DNA of 64,000 nucleotides, taken from Thelonectria olida. Its lineage: Eukaryota > Ascomycota > Sordariomycetes > Hypocreales > Nectriaceae. Positions 35,543 to 48,021 of the stretch are shown in pieces. The notes under the pieces were generated by a model that was not told the origin of the DNA, did no database searches, and saw only the letters and a list, made by a program, of their open reading frames with translations. The position numbers were made by a program, and so were the translations under genes. Each line of letters starts with the position of its first letter. Position 1 is the stretch's first letter. The stretch lies in assembly GCA_020736575.1 (NCBI GenBank), contig JAGPYM010000011.1, forward strand, positions 310,001 through 374,000. The letters run 5' to 3'.

Positions 35543-38049
35543 ATGAGCCTCGAGGTGGTGGTGATGCATCATGAGGAGCCTCAAGCTAAACACGGACCGC
35601 CGTACTCACAGGACTGGAGCGCATACTCCCCGCAGCGCTCGCCAGGCCAACATGATTTCTTGCAGGCGCCGTCATCGCTGGGTGAGGGGATGGCCCTGCA
35701 GACGCGAACCACCAGCAACGCTGCTCGGAAGCAGACTGCGGTGCCAAAGCCCTCGCAGACAAAGGCGAAACGCGTGAGGACGGGCTGTCTGACCTGTCGC
35801 GAGCGGCACTTGAAGTGCGACGAGGCAGTGCCGGACTGCATGAACTGCCGGAAGCGCGGCCGCGAGTGTAAACGAGGGATAAGACTGAATTTTCTTGACA
35901 CTAACGTCTACCGTCCAGCATGTGTTCCGCCCCTGGAAGGCTGGGCAGGTATGATAATATCCGCTATCTGGTGTTTTGCTGCTGTTGCTGCTGATGATGG
36001 GGAGGCTGACTTGAGAGCCCACCAGTGCAATTCCTTGACGAGTCTCGCGATGTTGCGTCCGAGTACTTGGGCGGCCTTGGCCGATATGCTCCGTATGACT
36101 TGAAGCCATCAGCCAAGAGAAAGTTGGAGACGAGTCGAAGTGTTGAGACGACGCCAAAGACGGGAAGACAGGCCATCGAGAACAGTCCAAGTTCGCAGAA
36201 AGACACGGCTCCAGCCCGCCACTCCGACTTCTCGCCTACAAACCCATGTGTTGTTGGGCAAGGCGATGCCATCATTGGTGACCAGTGCTGCCACCCAAGG
36301 ACGCTCAGCGAGCTTTCCATCATTGCCGTCCCGTCATCGTCCCGTCAGTCAAATTGCTCAGACACGCCATTCGGAGCCGGGTTCCTGCAAGGCCTGCCCC
36401 TTGACAAAGATGGCTCGCCTCGTCGACACAGCGACGGATCGTCTCCGTTATCAACTCGCACGCCGACAACACTGGTGCCATTCGCCGATCCCGTCAAGTT
36501 CCCCGTCAGCTTTCTACCACACGGCAACGTTGGGCCATCTTCAACAGATCATGCTGCTCTCCCGGAACGCGACCGTCTCAACACCCCGGAAGAGATACGC
36601 TACATGCAAGTCTTTGTCGAAGACGTCGGCATCTGGCTGGACTCGTTCAACAGCGAACGCCAGTTCAGCCACTTGATCCCGCACTACGCGCTGAGGTCGA
36701 CCATGGTGCTCAATGCCTTTCTCGCATGCGGTGCCAAACACATGTCCTTTGCGTCGCCGGCCGAGAGCGACAAGGCGCTCTTCTACCACAACACGGCAAC
36801 GTCGCAGCTACTGCGCAGCCTGCAGAACCCTGACCGGAACATGGCCGACTGTGCGACGACGGCTGTGATTCTGAACGTCTACGAGTTCATGTCGGAGAAG
36901 CCGGCCCATCGGATGAGACATATCGGGGGCGCTCGTGCTTTGATTCTCGAGTGTGGATGGGATGCGGGAAGCACTGGCACCGGGGCTGCGTGTTTCTGGC
37001 AGAACATCACAATGGAACTGCTGATTTGTCTCTCGACGCACTGGCAGACGACGTGGGATCCTGAAGACTGGGGGTTGGATCTCGACTTCTTCAGAGAAGG
37101 AGGAGAGGAGACGGAGTATGCAGCGGATGAGGTCTTCGTCCATAGGATCCTCTACATCGTCGCCAAGGTGGTCAACTTCCGAGCCGAGGTCCTGCACGCC
37201 GCCGTGACGCCCACATCGGAAGAACAAAGCTGTTTGGGCGAGCAGCTGCGCAAATGGCAAGAACTCCAGCGGCTCTGCCATCGATGGAACGTCGGCTGTC
37301 CGAGGACGATGCACTCGTACGGGTACATGAAGTCGACAAGCTCTACCAACGAGTCAACGTTCCCTTGCATCTGGTAAATGAGCCCCCTCCCCATTTCCAA
37401 CATAGCCATTAACCCCCGAGTAAGGCTGATCCGGAGAACCGCCATCCTGGGGCGTCTCTTCTACCACACGGCGCAATGCATCCTCGCCAAACACCACCCC
37501 GTCGAACAGGTGAGATGTGCAGATGGCATGAGATCACTCCGCCTCCATCACGCACACCAAATATGCGGCATCGTCACACACACCAAAGACGCAGGAATAG
37601 CCCCCGTGGCCATACGCTGCCTCGCCACCGCCGCGTCCGTCCTGCGCGAGTACCGCGAACAGTCCGAAGTGCTGGACATGCTGGAGCGCATCAAGAGCCA
37701 GAGCGGCTGGCACACGGACGGCGCCGAGCTGGAGCTCAAGCGGGCTTGGGGCTGGGAACGGAGCAGGATCCTGGTGTCGGCGCACAGTAGCCACTTCAGC
37801 CCTCACATGGCGGCAGCTGTTGAGGGCCATCACACGATGCCGCCGCCTCTACGACCGCCGCTCGAGGCGCGGCCCTTCGCCAGCTCGATCCCGCCGCTGT
37901 TGACCATGACGAGAGCGTTGACGCCGCCGGTCTTGTCTATGGCGCCTGTGAATCCGCTGAGTTTTGCGGATTTCAGCCTGCCGAACCATCCGTATCAGAA
38001 TTGGTATGAGCCGCCGAATAGGACGAGTGCTGAGCTGAAGAATGAGTGA
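35543..38049 (+). CDS. Zn2Cys6 fungal transcription factor
   Basis: Three exons (35543-35948, 36026-37373, 37425-38049) join in phase to give 792 residues. The zinc cluster lies near residues 81-108 with spacing C-x2-C-x6-C-x6-C-x2-C-x6-C, preceded by a basic KAKRVRTG arm. A Ser/Pro-rich linker follows. From about 300 onward the protein matches the fungal-specific regulatory domain, including [12 protein letters not shown] and [11 protein letters not shown]. The second intron (37374-37424) was placed because it restores the family-like reading FPCIW-LIRRTA; reading through it would stop the protein at 37377. Such factors bind CGG-containing DNA and control metabolic or developmental genes. 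The target is unknown. The start could also be the in-frame ATG at 35564. The gene converges on the TPR gene with 254 bases between them. Confidence 0.87.
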
Positions 38050-38303
38050 GTGAGTGAGGGAGGGTAGGATGAGGGTAGAAGACGAGAGGTACAAGTAACT
38101 TTGCAGGAATAGCAGGCCTGGGTATATCATCACGGCATAGTTGAGGAATGGTGCTCTGGCGTTTCGCAGTCGTCTATGGCGGGACTAGATACTGGGTCAT
38201 CTTCAACAAACAGACCTATCGATATGAATAATACACGTCTTCGGTCTCTTAGATCTTTATGCCATGAGCAAGTCCACCTAAGTACCAAGAAGCCCGCAGC
38301 TCC

Positions 38304-39291
38304 TCAAGAACTTCCCGCAGGTTTGAAGTTCATGCTATATCCACCCGTCTTCTCGTCCTGCACCATCTGGAAGTTCTCCGTGCTCAGCCCAAACGGCTTC
38401 AAGATGCCGTTGCCCAGATCCTTCAGCTTCCCCCACATCTCGCCCATCTCCTTCTCCTGCGCCGCCTTTGTGCGCGGGGGCAAGTCCCGCAGCTGCGCGC
38501 GGACGATGCGCATGTCAGTGGCGGAGAGGCCGGGGACGGCGGAGAGGGCGCGGTAGTCCTCCTCGGCGCTGGAGAGGTTCTGCCAGCCGCCGGCTTCGGA
38601 TCGGGCGCGGGCGCGGCGCATGAGAGATTTGGAGCGGATGCGCTGGATGTCGGCGAGGAGAGCGGTGCGGGCTTCTTCGGAAGGGGAGGGAGGCATGGGG
38701 GCGGAGCGGGAGGCGCCGGTGCTGATGATTTCTTCCTCCACGTCGTCGTCTTCGTCCTTGGCCTTGGCCTTGTCCTTGTCGTCGGAAGACTCGGGGTCCT
38801 CTTTCTTTAGGAGAGGGTCTTCGCGCTCGAGTTTTGCGAGGCCATCGATGGCATCACTGGCTGCCTTGATGGCGTCCTTCCAGTTCTCAAGCTTCAGATG
38901 ACATGCGGCAATGTTGCTCTGGATGACGGCGCGAGGATACAAGAGATACTTGGGACATGAGTTGATTGCGTCGTCGTACTTGTCTAGTGCGTCTTGGTAT
39001 TGTTTTGATGAGAAGAGAGCATTGGCTTCGGTTTTGGTGGTGTTGGACTCTTCGACGAGGGTCTGTGGAATGTCAGAACTGAATTCTGTTGACTGTCGTG
39101 TCATGACTGCGGGGGATTCACAAGCGTCGACTTACCGCTTCCTCTTCTGGGGAGAATTTTAGCTGTTCGCCCTCTTCGCCCTCGGCCTCATTCGTGGTGC
39201 CGTCTTTCTTCTTATTGCTTCTACCCTTCTGGGATACTTCCGAATCACTCGTTTTGCTCTGGTCAGAGGCTGCAGCTGTTTGCGATGCCAT
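38304..39291 (-). CDS. TPR-repeat protein, TTC1-like
   Basis: Two exons on the minus strand (39291-39136, 39062-38304) give 304 residues. The first exon encodes an acidic N-terminus ending in QLKFSPEEEA. TPR-like helices start at about residue 60 (KTEANALFSSKQYQDALDKY) and continue through AVIQSNIAACHLKLENWKDAI. A charged, Asp/Lys-rich insert interrupts the repeats near 115-150. A third helical pair lies near 175-215. The order and spacing match TTC1, a co-chaperone-like protein that binds Hsp70/Hsp90 partners in animals. In fungi the role is less clear, and cytosolic location is inferred. The intron removes an in-frame ATG-containing stretch that could be mistaken for a start. Confidence 0.85.
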
Positions 39292-40641
39292 GGCGGCTGA
39301 ATGAATGACGTGGTGTCTCTAGAGTCTCGCCCTCCGCTCAAACCTTGGCCTACTCTTGAATGGTGGCTGGCCTCGAGACAGTGAGATATGACAAGAGGAA
39401 TAGTGCTGCAGCTATCCCGTGAGTGTATCAGCCGTATAATGAGGTGTCCTAAGGAAGTCGTAATAGCTCCAAGCGATGGTGAGGTGAGGTGGTGATGAAT
39501 CTTGATCAAGTTTAGGGCAATCGATTCCTGGACATGCATCTCGGGCAGTAAATGGGCGGGGCGCTCGCATTAGTGGACGTTCTCCCACTAAGCATTTACA
39601 GTGAGCCAACCTTGCACAACAACCATGGAACCTGGAAGCTTCGTGTCTCTTTATAACTATTGGATTAAGTAAAGATGAACGAAGGTTCCCAGAAGACTTG
39701 CCGTTTAATGAAAACACAAGCGTTTGTCACATTATTGGAACAACTTACTTCTTGACCTGCGCCAGGGTGGCAAGTTCAGTTGTCCAAGCAGCATCCCATA
39801 CGGTCATGTCGATGAAATATCCATATGTCGCATGCTAAATGCTGCTTTAACCTAGATACTTCTCGAGACTCCTCTTCATTCGAGTCGATACTGCTTTTGC
39901 TGGTACTGTCGCCTCATCCACGCTGCTGGAGGGAATGTTTGGGCTTCGGCGAAAACTCCAACTTGCCGAGCTGAGAATGATGCCGGAATTTGCATAGCAA
40001 GGAGAAGACGCGTCGAGATAGGCCCGAGGACTTGGATTGGCCGTTTCTCAAGGGGCACCTGCATACCTACCTTATTCAAGGGGTTTGTCTCTAGAATAAA
40101 GTACTTCTTAGCACCAATGGAAAGATTGCAGAGTTGCGCATGGCCAACTCGTGGCTTGCGATAAGACTTCTTCACATGTCGCGACTCGAGAAGGTGTCTT
40201 AGTTTCCAAGGTACTGCTTGGGCACCAACGTGATAAGAGAGGGCTTCGAATCTGTTGAGATGTGGTAGGTATCGGTGTGACTCATGATGAAGAGACGGAA
40301 TTCCGATAGAAGACACGCCGAGACTTGTTGCGAAAAGACGGACGTCTTCTTCCCTTTGACGTCCCTAATAAGGCACCTTACTTGAATCGTTATCTTATCT
40401 GCCCCGCGCTCACACCTTTGGCCGATACGAACCCCGCGCAGCGCGCCGACCGCCGCCTCACCTCCCAAGCTTGTTCGGAATTTCTTCCTCCTTCTCTCTT
40501 CTCTTGTGCTGCTGGCCGGGACCTTTTCCTCTGCGCGCCCACCAAGATTTTGCCTCTTTAATACAATCATCCAGCCTCAGCTTTGGAAAGACTTTCTATC
40601 CTTACCCTTCTCCTCGCCGTCCCGCCTCTCACGACTCTGCA
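39292..40641. other. Shared promoter region of the TPR and HAD genes
   Basis: The flanking genes diverge, so both promoters lie in these 1.35 kb. The right end (about 40440-40640) is pyrimidine-rich, as a leader. A 146-codon minus-strand frame at 39876-40316 has weak protein-like features but no family match that I can support. Confidence 0.5.
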
Positions 40642-41652
40642 ATGGCTCCCCGAAACGAGTACGTCCCCGATTCCCTCACTCTCCCCTCCTCGCGCCATTG
40701 AAGCTGACCATGGATCGCGTCCAGCTTTCCTCCCGTTCGGGCCTGTCTGTTCGATATGGACGGCCTCCTCCTCGACACGGAAGACATCTACACCCTCTGC
40801 GTCAACATGATCCTCGAAAAGTACGGCAAGGGCACGCTTCCCTGGTCCATCAAGGCGAAGCTCCAGGGCCGCCCGGGCCCCGCCGCCAACAAGCTCTTCC
40901 ACGACTGGGCCAAGCTGCCCATTACTCAGGAGGAATACATCGCCGAGAACACGGTTTTGCAGAAGAAGCTGTTTCCTAACACGAAGCCTTTGCCTGGCAT
41001 CACCGACTTGCTCGGCCACCTCGGACGGACTCGATACTGGGACGTCAAGGAGGGTGCTGCTGCCGAGCACGCCAAGAACAATGACCGCGATAGCGAACCC
41101 CGTCGCGTTCACATTGCTCTTGCCACGAGCTCCCACTTGGGCAACTTCAAGGTCAAGACGAACCACCTTGAGGAACTCTTTGCCGTCTTTCCCTCGCACC
41201 GTCGTGTTCTGGGAGACGATAACCGTCTCACTCCCGGTCGAGGAAAGCCTTTGCCCGACATTTTCCTGTTGGCGCTGAAGACCATAAACGACTCGCTCCC
41301 TGAAGGAGAGACTCCCATCAAGCCCGAGGAGTGCCTCGTCTTTGAAGACTCGGTCCCCGGCGTCGAAGCTGGCCGTCGCGCCGGCATGCGTGTCATCTGG
41401 TGCCCTCACCCCATGCTCAAGAACGAGTATGCTGGCCGGGAGGAAGAGGTCTTGGCAGGCCGCACGGGCGAAGCTGGAGATGTCGATCTCCACCAGGTTG
41501 GCGAGATTGGCGACGGCTGGGCCGAGTACATGCTCAACCTGGTCGACTTCCCTTACAGCAAGTTTGGCATGGTTATCCCTCCCGTCGAGGTTGAACAGGA
41601 ATCTTGCATGAAGGAAGCGCCCGAGGAGGCGGTCGCGACCCAGGATGCTTGA
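40642..41652 (+). CDS. HAD-superfamily phosphatase, HDHD1-like
   Basis: A 17-base first exon (40642-40658) joins 40725-41652 in phase to give 314 residues. The protein begins MAPRNDFPPVRACLFDMDGLLLDTED, holding HAD motif I (D-M-D) with the nucleophile Asp at 17 and the acid/base Asp at 19. Motif II is ALATSS, the motif III lysine is likely in RGKPLPDIF, and motif IV is LVFEDSVPGVEAG. A helical cap domain sits between motifs I and II. The closest family seems to be the HDHD1/GS1 group, whose human member removes phosphate from pseudouridine 5'-phosphate; sugar-phosphate phosphatases share this layout. The length is about 60-80 residues above typical members because of an insert around 140-175 and a C-terminal tail. 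Substrate is not decided by sequence. Confidence 0.88.
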
Positions 41653-42293
41653 GTTTAAGGGTATTCATTTTAATTTCACCGACTCTCTGACGTGTTGGCC
41701 CGCGGCTCCGAGGCTGGAATAGGAAGCCAGCCAACACAGGCCATGCAGGGGGTTTTGCTTTAATTCGACTTGGTGTTTCTTCGGGGAAAAGGAGTTGACT
41801 GACGAAAATGAAGACGATGGAATGAATGGCACGGATAGAAGACAGGACATGGGAGACGAAAAGGAAACGGAAACGCACAGAGACCGAGACATAAGCAGCC
41901 AGGGTAACTAACACGATAGACGCCAGCGTTCTCGTCTAGAGCAGCTTGGGGCACATAGACTCGGAAGACCAAACAAGCAATGGAAGCATCTCATCCCGCC
42001 CCCAACATGTCCCCATCTCCGATCGATGCGAGTGTGGGGAGATGGTAAGATGATTGAGTATGATACCATTTCGGGCCGCTCCCCTCATCTCGCCCGCCAA
42101 CTGTGTCGAGTTGACGTGCATTGACCCTGTACACGTCGTGCCATCTTATGATTCCCTCCCCTTGCGCCTCACCCCATTTTCCAGACAACTCGTTGACTGT
42201 TGGAGGAGGAGCAGGTATATAGAATAGCAGCATGGCCTCTCCCATTCCCATGGCGTATTCTCTTGGTCCCAACAACTCAAGTGACTCGAAGAA
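41653..42293. other. Intergenic region between HAD and F-box-like genes
   Basis: The 641 bases hold the 3' flank of the HAD gene and the promoter of the next gene. A TATATAG lies at 42216-42222. I see no gene. Confidence 0.55.
42216..42222 (+). promoter_or_regulatory. TATA box of the F-box-like gene
   Basis: TATATAG lies about 75 bases before the start codon at 42294, a usual distance for a fungal TATA box with a short leader. Confidence 0.45.
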
Positions 42294-43636
42294 ATGGCCA
42301 CGCTCACATCCCTGCCGCTGCATCTTGTAGCTGATATCCTAGCCATGCTGGAAAATGTCCAGCTTCTCCCCGACGTTCTTATAAGCCATCGCATCTTTTA
42401 CAATGCCTACCTAGACAGCCCCTCTCTCATCGTCGACATGCTGCGCAACCAAGTCCCCGAGCCTCTCCTCCCGCTGGCCATCGCCTCTTACACGTCGCAA
42501 AAGTCGTTCCGCGACGCCCGCAACCTCGACCCCATCCAGTTCATGAGCGAGCACTACGACGACCCTCTCAAGGCCTTCGGCGGCCGTCTGCACCTGAGCC
42601 TCGACTCGGCGCTGTACATCAGCCGCCTCCAGGACGCATTGGTCCGTCTGCGCGACGACTTTTGCGTGTGCGCGCTGCACAAGCTTCACGACGTGTCCCG
42701 GGAATTCCCGATGGCCGACGACCTCAGCCGCCTCTCGGACGGCGAGTTCTATCGCATCTCGCGCGCCCTGTATCGATTCCACATCTACGGCAACTTGTTC
42801 TTTGATCATGAGGATGCAGAGAAGTACGACGAGACGCACAAGGCTGTCTTCTTTGCGAGGCATTCGCCGTGGGTCAACGAGCAGTTGGCCTGTGTCGTTG
42901 ACTTTCTCGAGACACGATTGACTGGTGGTGAGTTTAACTTATAAGACAGCATGAATGTTTTGTTCTTGGCGTGTTGACGAAGCCGAATCTGACACGAATC
43001 GTGATACAGTTATGCTGAGCCTTCTGTCTTCTACTCCAGCTTGTCGGGACGTCGTCATCAATGGCTTCCATTGGGGAGGAAACCTGACAGAGTGGTTGAC
43101 GTCGCGGAGCCAAGTCTTTGAGGAGCAACGCTGCGTAAGTACTCGCTTACCGGTTTCTGTTTATACGCCGGATAGAACTATTCGCTGACAGCTTGAAGCT
43201 TTCCCTGGGTCTCCCCGGCTTAGACAATCTCCTCCAAGCGCGCAGCTGCGAAACCTGGCAAGCCTGTCTCGACACCGCCAGCAACCTGTGCGAAACGACG
43301 CTCGAAGCCGACCTGTTCGCGTTCAACCGCGGACAAAAGCCACCACCCAGGGCCGAGGCCGAGCGCAGCTTGGTGTGGCGCGTGGAGGAAATGGACCAGC
43401 TCGCGCAGGACGTCGACGCCGACGACGCGACGGATGAGCACCCGCGCAAGATGTGGAGCAAGATTCACTTCGACAGCGTGCACGAGCGGTTCCGGTTCGG
43501 GCAGCAGACGTTTGCGCCGATGAGGTTCATCTACGGGCTGCGGAGCGTGGGGTACGTCATGTGGGATGGGGAGAGGATGGAGGCGGAGGCGAGCAAGGCG
43601 ACGATTGCGAGGGCGTTTCGAGGGGAGCCTGTGTGA
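42294..43636 (+). CDS. F-box-like protein of unknown target
   Basis: Three exons (42294-42927, 43010-43134, 43199-43636) join in phase to give 398 residues. The N-terminus (SLPLHLVADILAMLENVQLL, about 6-25) resembles the start of an F-box; the second half is weaker. The rest is helical, with SLDSALYISRLQDALVRL and GEFYRISRALYRFHIYGNLF typical of a family of fungal F-box-like proteins that have no named domain. A second acceptor at 43039/43040 would also keep the frame and remove ten residues. The last acceptor (TTGAAG, ending at 43198) was chosen over the stronger CTGACAG seven bases upstream because only it keeps the frame. No function is assigned beyond a possible link to SCF ligases. Confidence 0.72.
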
Positions 43637-44740
43637 GTGAAGAGCGATCGGGAAACTCCGGGACGTGGGGTGTGAGACGATTCGAGGCGGGGTTTGCTTT
43701 GCTGTGTATTATTATATCCGGTTGCATGGGAGGGATGTTACTGTCATCAGGTCATGGCTTGACACGGGATTGGGAGGATTGGGACGGCATTTCACGGGAC
43801 GGGACGGCATGTATACACGTCTTCTTGGATGGAAGGCATTTGGTTGTCGACGGCTTGCTCGGCGGCGTGTAGGTCATACGGATGTCTTATTGCTTATCTC
43901 GGTTTTGTACCTTGGGTTGTTTACCTTTTTCTATATATTCATCTTGAACAGATGCTTTCATTGTTCTTCTTTCAAGTATTGCAGTGGCTAGATGTGTAAC
44001 GAAGAGAGGATCGACAGATTGCCAGTGGGGGAGTTGACGAAATCAGATCCGATGAACAAAGTCTAAGAGAGGCGTAGTAGCATGAATGCTGCCGCAGGTA
44101 ATTTGAGAGTATCAGATGTCAGTTATTCGAGCAAGCCTCTCTGAAGATGTGCACCCAAAGAGGAAGCTTAGATGCAGCACGTCCGAGTCAACGGCGACAT
44201 GTCGACCATACCCTGGCGGTGAGTCGAAGGATACGGTCAAGATATGCATGTTTTAGACTTACGTGATAGCATCTAGGATTCCCTTTTTAATTTGATCGTC
44301 ATGTCCCGGGGCGTTACGACGACTGGTACTTATGATGAAGCAGCCTGCTCCATATTGCTGTACTGCGCTCAGACAAAGCTCGCCGCGGGTCGTATCCGCT
44401 GCAGGGGTTGTACATTGTGATTATACATTATTCATGTTCCCATGTGTAACACAGCTCGATGTGAATGGTCTGCATCCTTGTTTCGGGCCACAACGTTGTA
44501 TCATTGACATTGTTTGTTGAGGACATGACGACTGATGATCTAATAGCCATTGCAGTAAATGACTAACACCGACGCTGATCAATTGGAACTGCATCAATTA
44601 ATTGCAAAAGGGTTATCTGTAAACCAAAAGTCCCATCCCATTCCATACAACACTGATAATCACAGCATTGGCTTGTTCCCAGCCGCTGTAACCGACACTT
44701 CGTATCATACATCCATTCGGTCCAGTCTCAACTTCGCCAC
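43637..44740. other. Intergenic region between convergent genes
   Basis: The two flanking genes converge here. The sequence is T-rich near 43900-43960, fitting 3' flanking DNA. The open frames found are short. No gene or RNA is supported. Confidence 0.55.
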
Positions 44741-47558
44741 TCAGAGATTCCCCATGGGAGCCTGCGGCAAAGGATACGCATCCCCCGTAAAGATCCAGTC
44801 CAGATCAATCCCCATATCAAGGTCCACCGGCCCCGTCGTCCCCGAAAAGCTAGGCTGTGGCTGCGAAGGCGACATGTCCTGCTGGCTACCCGAGCCCCTA
44901 TTCTGATCATCATCGATGGACGACCTCGTGCGCTTCCTCGACAGTTGATAGTCCTGGGAGTCTGAAGGCGACGAGCGTCGGCCACGTGCGGTGCGTCCTC
45001 GGAGCTCCCACTGCCGCTGCAGCAAAACGAGGAAGTCCTTGGCGCGCTTGGAGCTCTCCCACGTCGCGCCGAATTCATCCAGCGCCCGGAAGCAAGCGCT
45101 CAGATGTAGGCCGACATCGGCGTTTGCGTGGGCTTTGTAGTTTGTGACGTTGGCAAAGATCAAGAGGAGAGCGGCGGAGCAAGCGATGCCGACGCCCTGG
45201 ATGTTCATGCGGCGCAGGGCGAAGCGGAGTTCGTAGATCTGGAGCAGTTTGGCGATGGCGTAGGCGGACTCGATGCACATCATGCGGGCGTGTGTTGAGC
45301 CGGGGCCTTTGGGCGGGTTGGGTTGAGTGTATGTCCTTGACATCCATGGCCTGTGGGCGTGGATGATGTTTTGGTGATATTGCATGCTGAGGCACGGTCA
45401 GTGGCGTTTGACGGATGAGAAAGAGAGATAGAATGCACGTACTGTAATAGGACGACGTGTGGTAGGTATTGCGTCTCGCGGTCGTCAATGTCGACTTGTA
45501 GGACGGATGGTAGGTTTGCCTGCCAGTTGAGGAGTGCTTCGACGGTAACGACATTCATCTCTTGAAGTGAACTCGGGGGAATCTTTAGGCTTCCGTATCT
45601 GTACAGTTCTGAATGAGTACAGGCGCAATCTTGAGCCGGAGAAGACGTTACTTACAAGGCGTGTCCCAGCGGAGCCATGATCTCGCATAGCAACACTCGT
45701 TGTCGATGCAGTTCATTTGTGTAGTCAGGCAATGGACTACATTCGGCGAAAGATCTGGGAGACACGTAAGGAAACCATTGGTCCTGGCTGGGACTGGTAC
45801 CGCCGCATGGCTTCGCGACCGTTACGTCCTCCATGTTGATCCTGAATGGGCGTCCAAGGTAGAAACTCCACATGCTGTCGATGATGAGCCGTGTATTCGT
45901 ACTGTCAGCTAGCAGCGAATCACTTACTGATCGACCGTGTACGCGCCCCAGAATACATCCCGCCTCAGGTCTGCTTCGGCTTGAGTGAGAGATTTCCTGG
46001 CGACGTATCGACTCACATCGACATGCAGGGCCAAGTCGAAAGCCAGACGCATCGCCATCCCTGGGCATCGTTAGACCAAGCAAAAGTTGACCGAGACATA
46101 AGAATAGATACCGCTGTAAAGCCACCCCCGAGCATCTCTCTTGCATCCAATGTCATGGCTGCTCAGCACCACCATGGCCTGCACCGTGGCCACACAGGGA
46201 CAGTCCAGTTCAATCTCGAGAAGCGCCTTTGCTCTGTCGGCGAAGAAATCGGATAGAGATTTAGGAAAAGTTACAAAGGTAGGATGATGCCGTGACTCAA
46301 AGGCAGCACCCAAACAGCATCTATTGATATTAGCAGGTGTTTTATAAGACGTTGATCTAAGGGTATGCACTCACATTGCGTTTTGCAAAGCCTCCGAGTA
46401 AAATGGTGTATCCTCGTTATTCTCTTTCCAGCTGATCTTGGCCGCTTCAAACATGGACCGATTGACAACATGAAAGGCCGGGTCCTGCCAGGTAAAATAC
46501 AGATTGACGAGATGCTCCTCTAAGGCGGGAGGCACTTGCTTCCCCATGCCCAGACGATCCAAGTACTCTTGGCCGTCATTTCGAATGGTGCGGTGGACAG
46601 TCATGTTGTCTGGAGTGGGCATTTCGACCAGATTGAAGTTTGAGGTCGGGCCATAGTAACGAACTGTGCCGTCAACGCCAATCTGCAACGACCCGATGCG
46701 TTCCGAGAGCTGGTCGACGAGGGCTTCTGTGCTCTCCGTGTCGCTCGCTTCGTCTGGATTGGCCGGGGCGGTCGGAAGCCGGATGGGGTCTTTTGTTTCG
46801 ATAGAGTCGGTCGTCGGGAAGCTGAGGATATCTCCAAGTGCATCAGCGTCAACGGGGAAAGCTGGATGAAAGCTGAAGCCCGGGTCGTCAGGGTTGCTCC
46901 AGGTCCAATTGGGAGGAGGGATGATGGATGCGATGAGGTCCTCGGGCGTTGGCTGTCCGACTGCATCTGTGTCTTCTGGTTCCATGGGTGCATTTGAAGG
47001 AGCCGCACAGGTGGTGATTGGCGGTTGTACAGTAGTAATAGACTCATCATTGTTGTCTTGTGGTGATGCAGTAGCATTTGAGGGCGGTTTTCCTAATGCA
47101 TCTTTTATGGCGTATGTGTGAGTGAGTTTGAGATGGCCTAGGACCTTGACGAGAGCAGCCTGTTCATCCTGGGGCATGGGAGGGGATTGGAGTGAGTTTT
47201 CGTTGATGAACTTGACCAGTTGCTCGATGCGACTTGAGAGCAGCTCAATCGCCACTCGGAGAGAAAGCCTGGTGTACGGAATTAGCACCTTACAGGTAGG
47301 TAGATGAGAGACGGGAGACATGTCATACTTTCTCTTGTCGTCGCCGGCTTGATAGCGACACTCTTTGCCCTTGTTCTTGCAATTTGAGCAAGTCGGCGAG
47401 ACTCCATCACACTGCACTCAGCAATGAACATTCGTATTAGATGACTGACAGTGTGAATGGACGGCTCGAGTTCTCACCTTGACCTTGCTCTCCCGACACG
47501 ACACGCACGCAGTGGTGACATGTTTTCTGCGGGCAACTCCCGAGGCCGACGATGGCAT
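44741..47558 (-). CDS. Zn2Cys6 transcription factor, eight exons
   Basis: Eight exons on the minus strand (47558-47478, 47411-47329, 47268-46375, 46320-46112, 46060-45928, 45874-45656, 45598-45443, 45386-44741) join in phase to give 806 residues. The zinc cluster runs from C18 to about C45 with spacing C-x2-C-x6-C-x6-C-x2-C-x6-C and is split by the first intron just before its third cysteine. It is followed by a linker, a coiled region (LSLRVAIELLSSRIEQLVKF) and an acidic stretch. The fungal-specific middle domain spans about 330-620, with HPTFVTFPKSLSDFFADRAKALLEIEL and WSFYLGRPFRINMEDV. Similar proteins are often labelled NirA/NIT4-like in annotations, but the zinc cluster here differs from NIT4, so I do not assign nitrate control. 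It lies beside the dehydrogenase/transketolase pair and may regulate it (inference). Confidence 0.87.
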
Positions 47559-48021
47559 GATGATGACTGTGAATGTCTCACTCTCTGTCTTTCTCTCTTC
47601 TCCGCACCCAGACCCAAGTCCCAAAGTGAGAATCACAAGGTGAAGGGGGACGTGGAGAGTGGAGGTTGAAGATTGGGTCGGCTCTGACTAGGACCGGGGG
47701 GAGACTGATTAATTGTGTGGGGAAGGTGCGTGCGGGGAAAATTGGGGGGGAAGGAGGAACCTGCAGAAGGAGGAGGAGGGAACGTGACCCGTGAGAATTG
47801 ATGAGTCTCGTGATGAAAAGATCAAGTTGTACCTGAGTCAAGGAGAAAGCTTGAGGGGTAAGTGAGGGCTGGTCTGTCGATCTGAACTTGAGTAACTCAT
47901 CTTGTAATAACCTACTGTTCGTCGGGTAAGCATCACATCGCGACATTCGCTCATCAGTCACTACATCTTCTCTGCTTTAATTGCTTTAATTTTCTTATGA
48001 CTAGGTACCTGAATAAACCCT
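47559..48021. other. Promoter region of the eight-exon Zn2Cys6 gene
   Basis: These 463 bases hold the Zn2Cys6 gene's promoter and the 3' flank of the dehydrogenase gene, which lies on the same strand. An in-frame ATG at 47636 could extend the factor by 26 residues, but the shorter start fits the family. No further gene is seen. Confidence 0.55.

Noticed and set aside
37510..37515. GTGAGA donor-like site in the first Zn2Cys6 gene
   Set aside because: The nearest AG sites would make an intron of 13 or 23 bases, and reading through gives the conserved [11 protein letters not shown] stretch in frame.
39876..40316. 146-codon minus-strand frame with a FEALSY element like HET domains
   Set aside because: Only six residues match; the rest of the HET motif set (GDP, WIDAICINQ-type) is absent.
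43185..43191. CTGACAG acceptor in the last intron of the F-box-like gene
   Set aside because: Stronger by motif, but it shifts the frame; the acceptor ending at 43198 keeps it.
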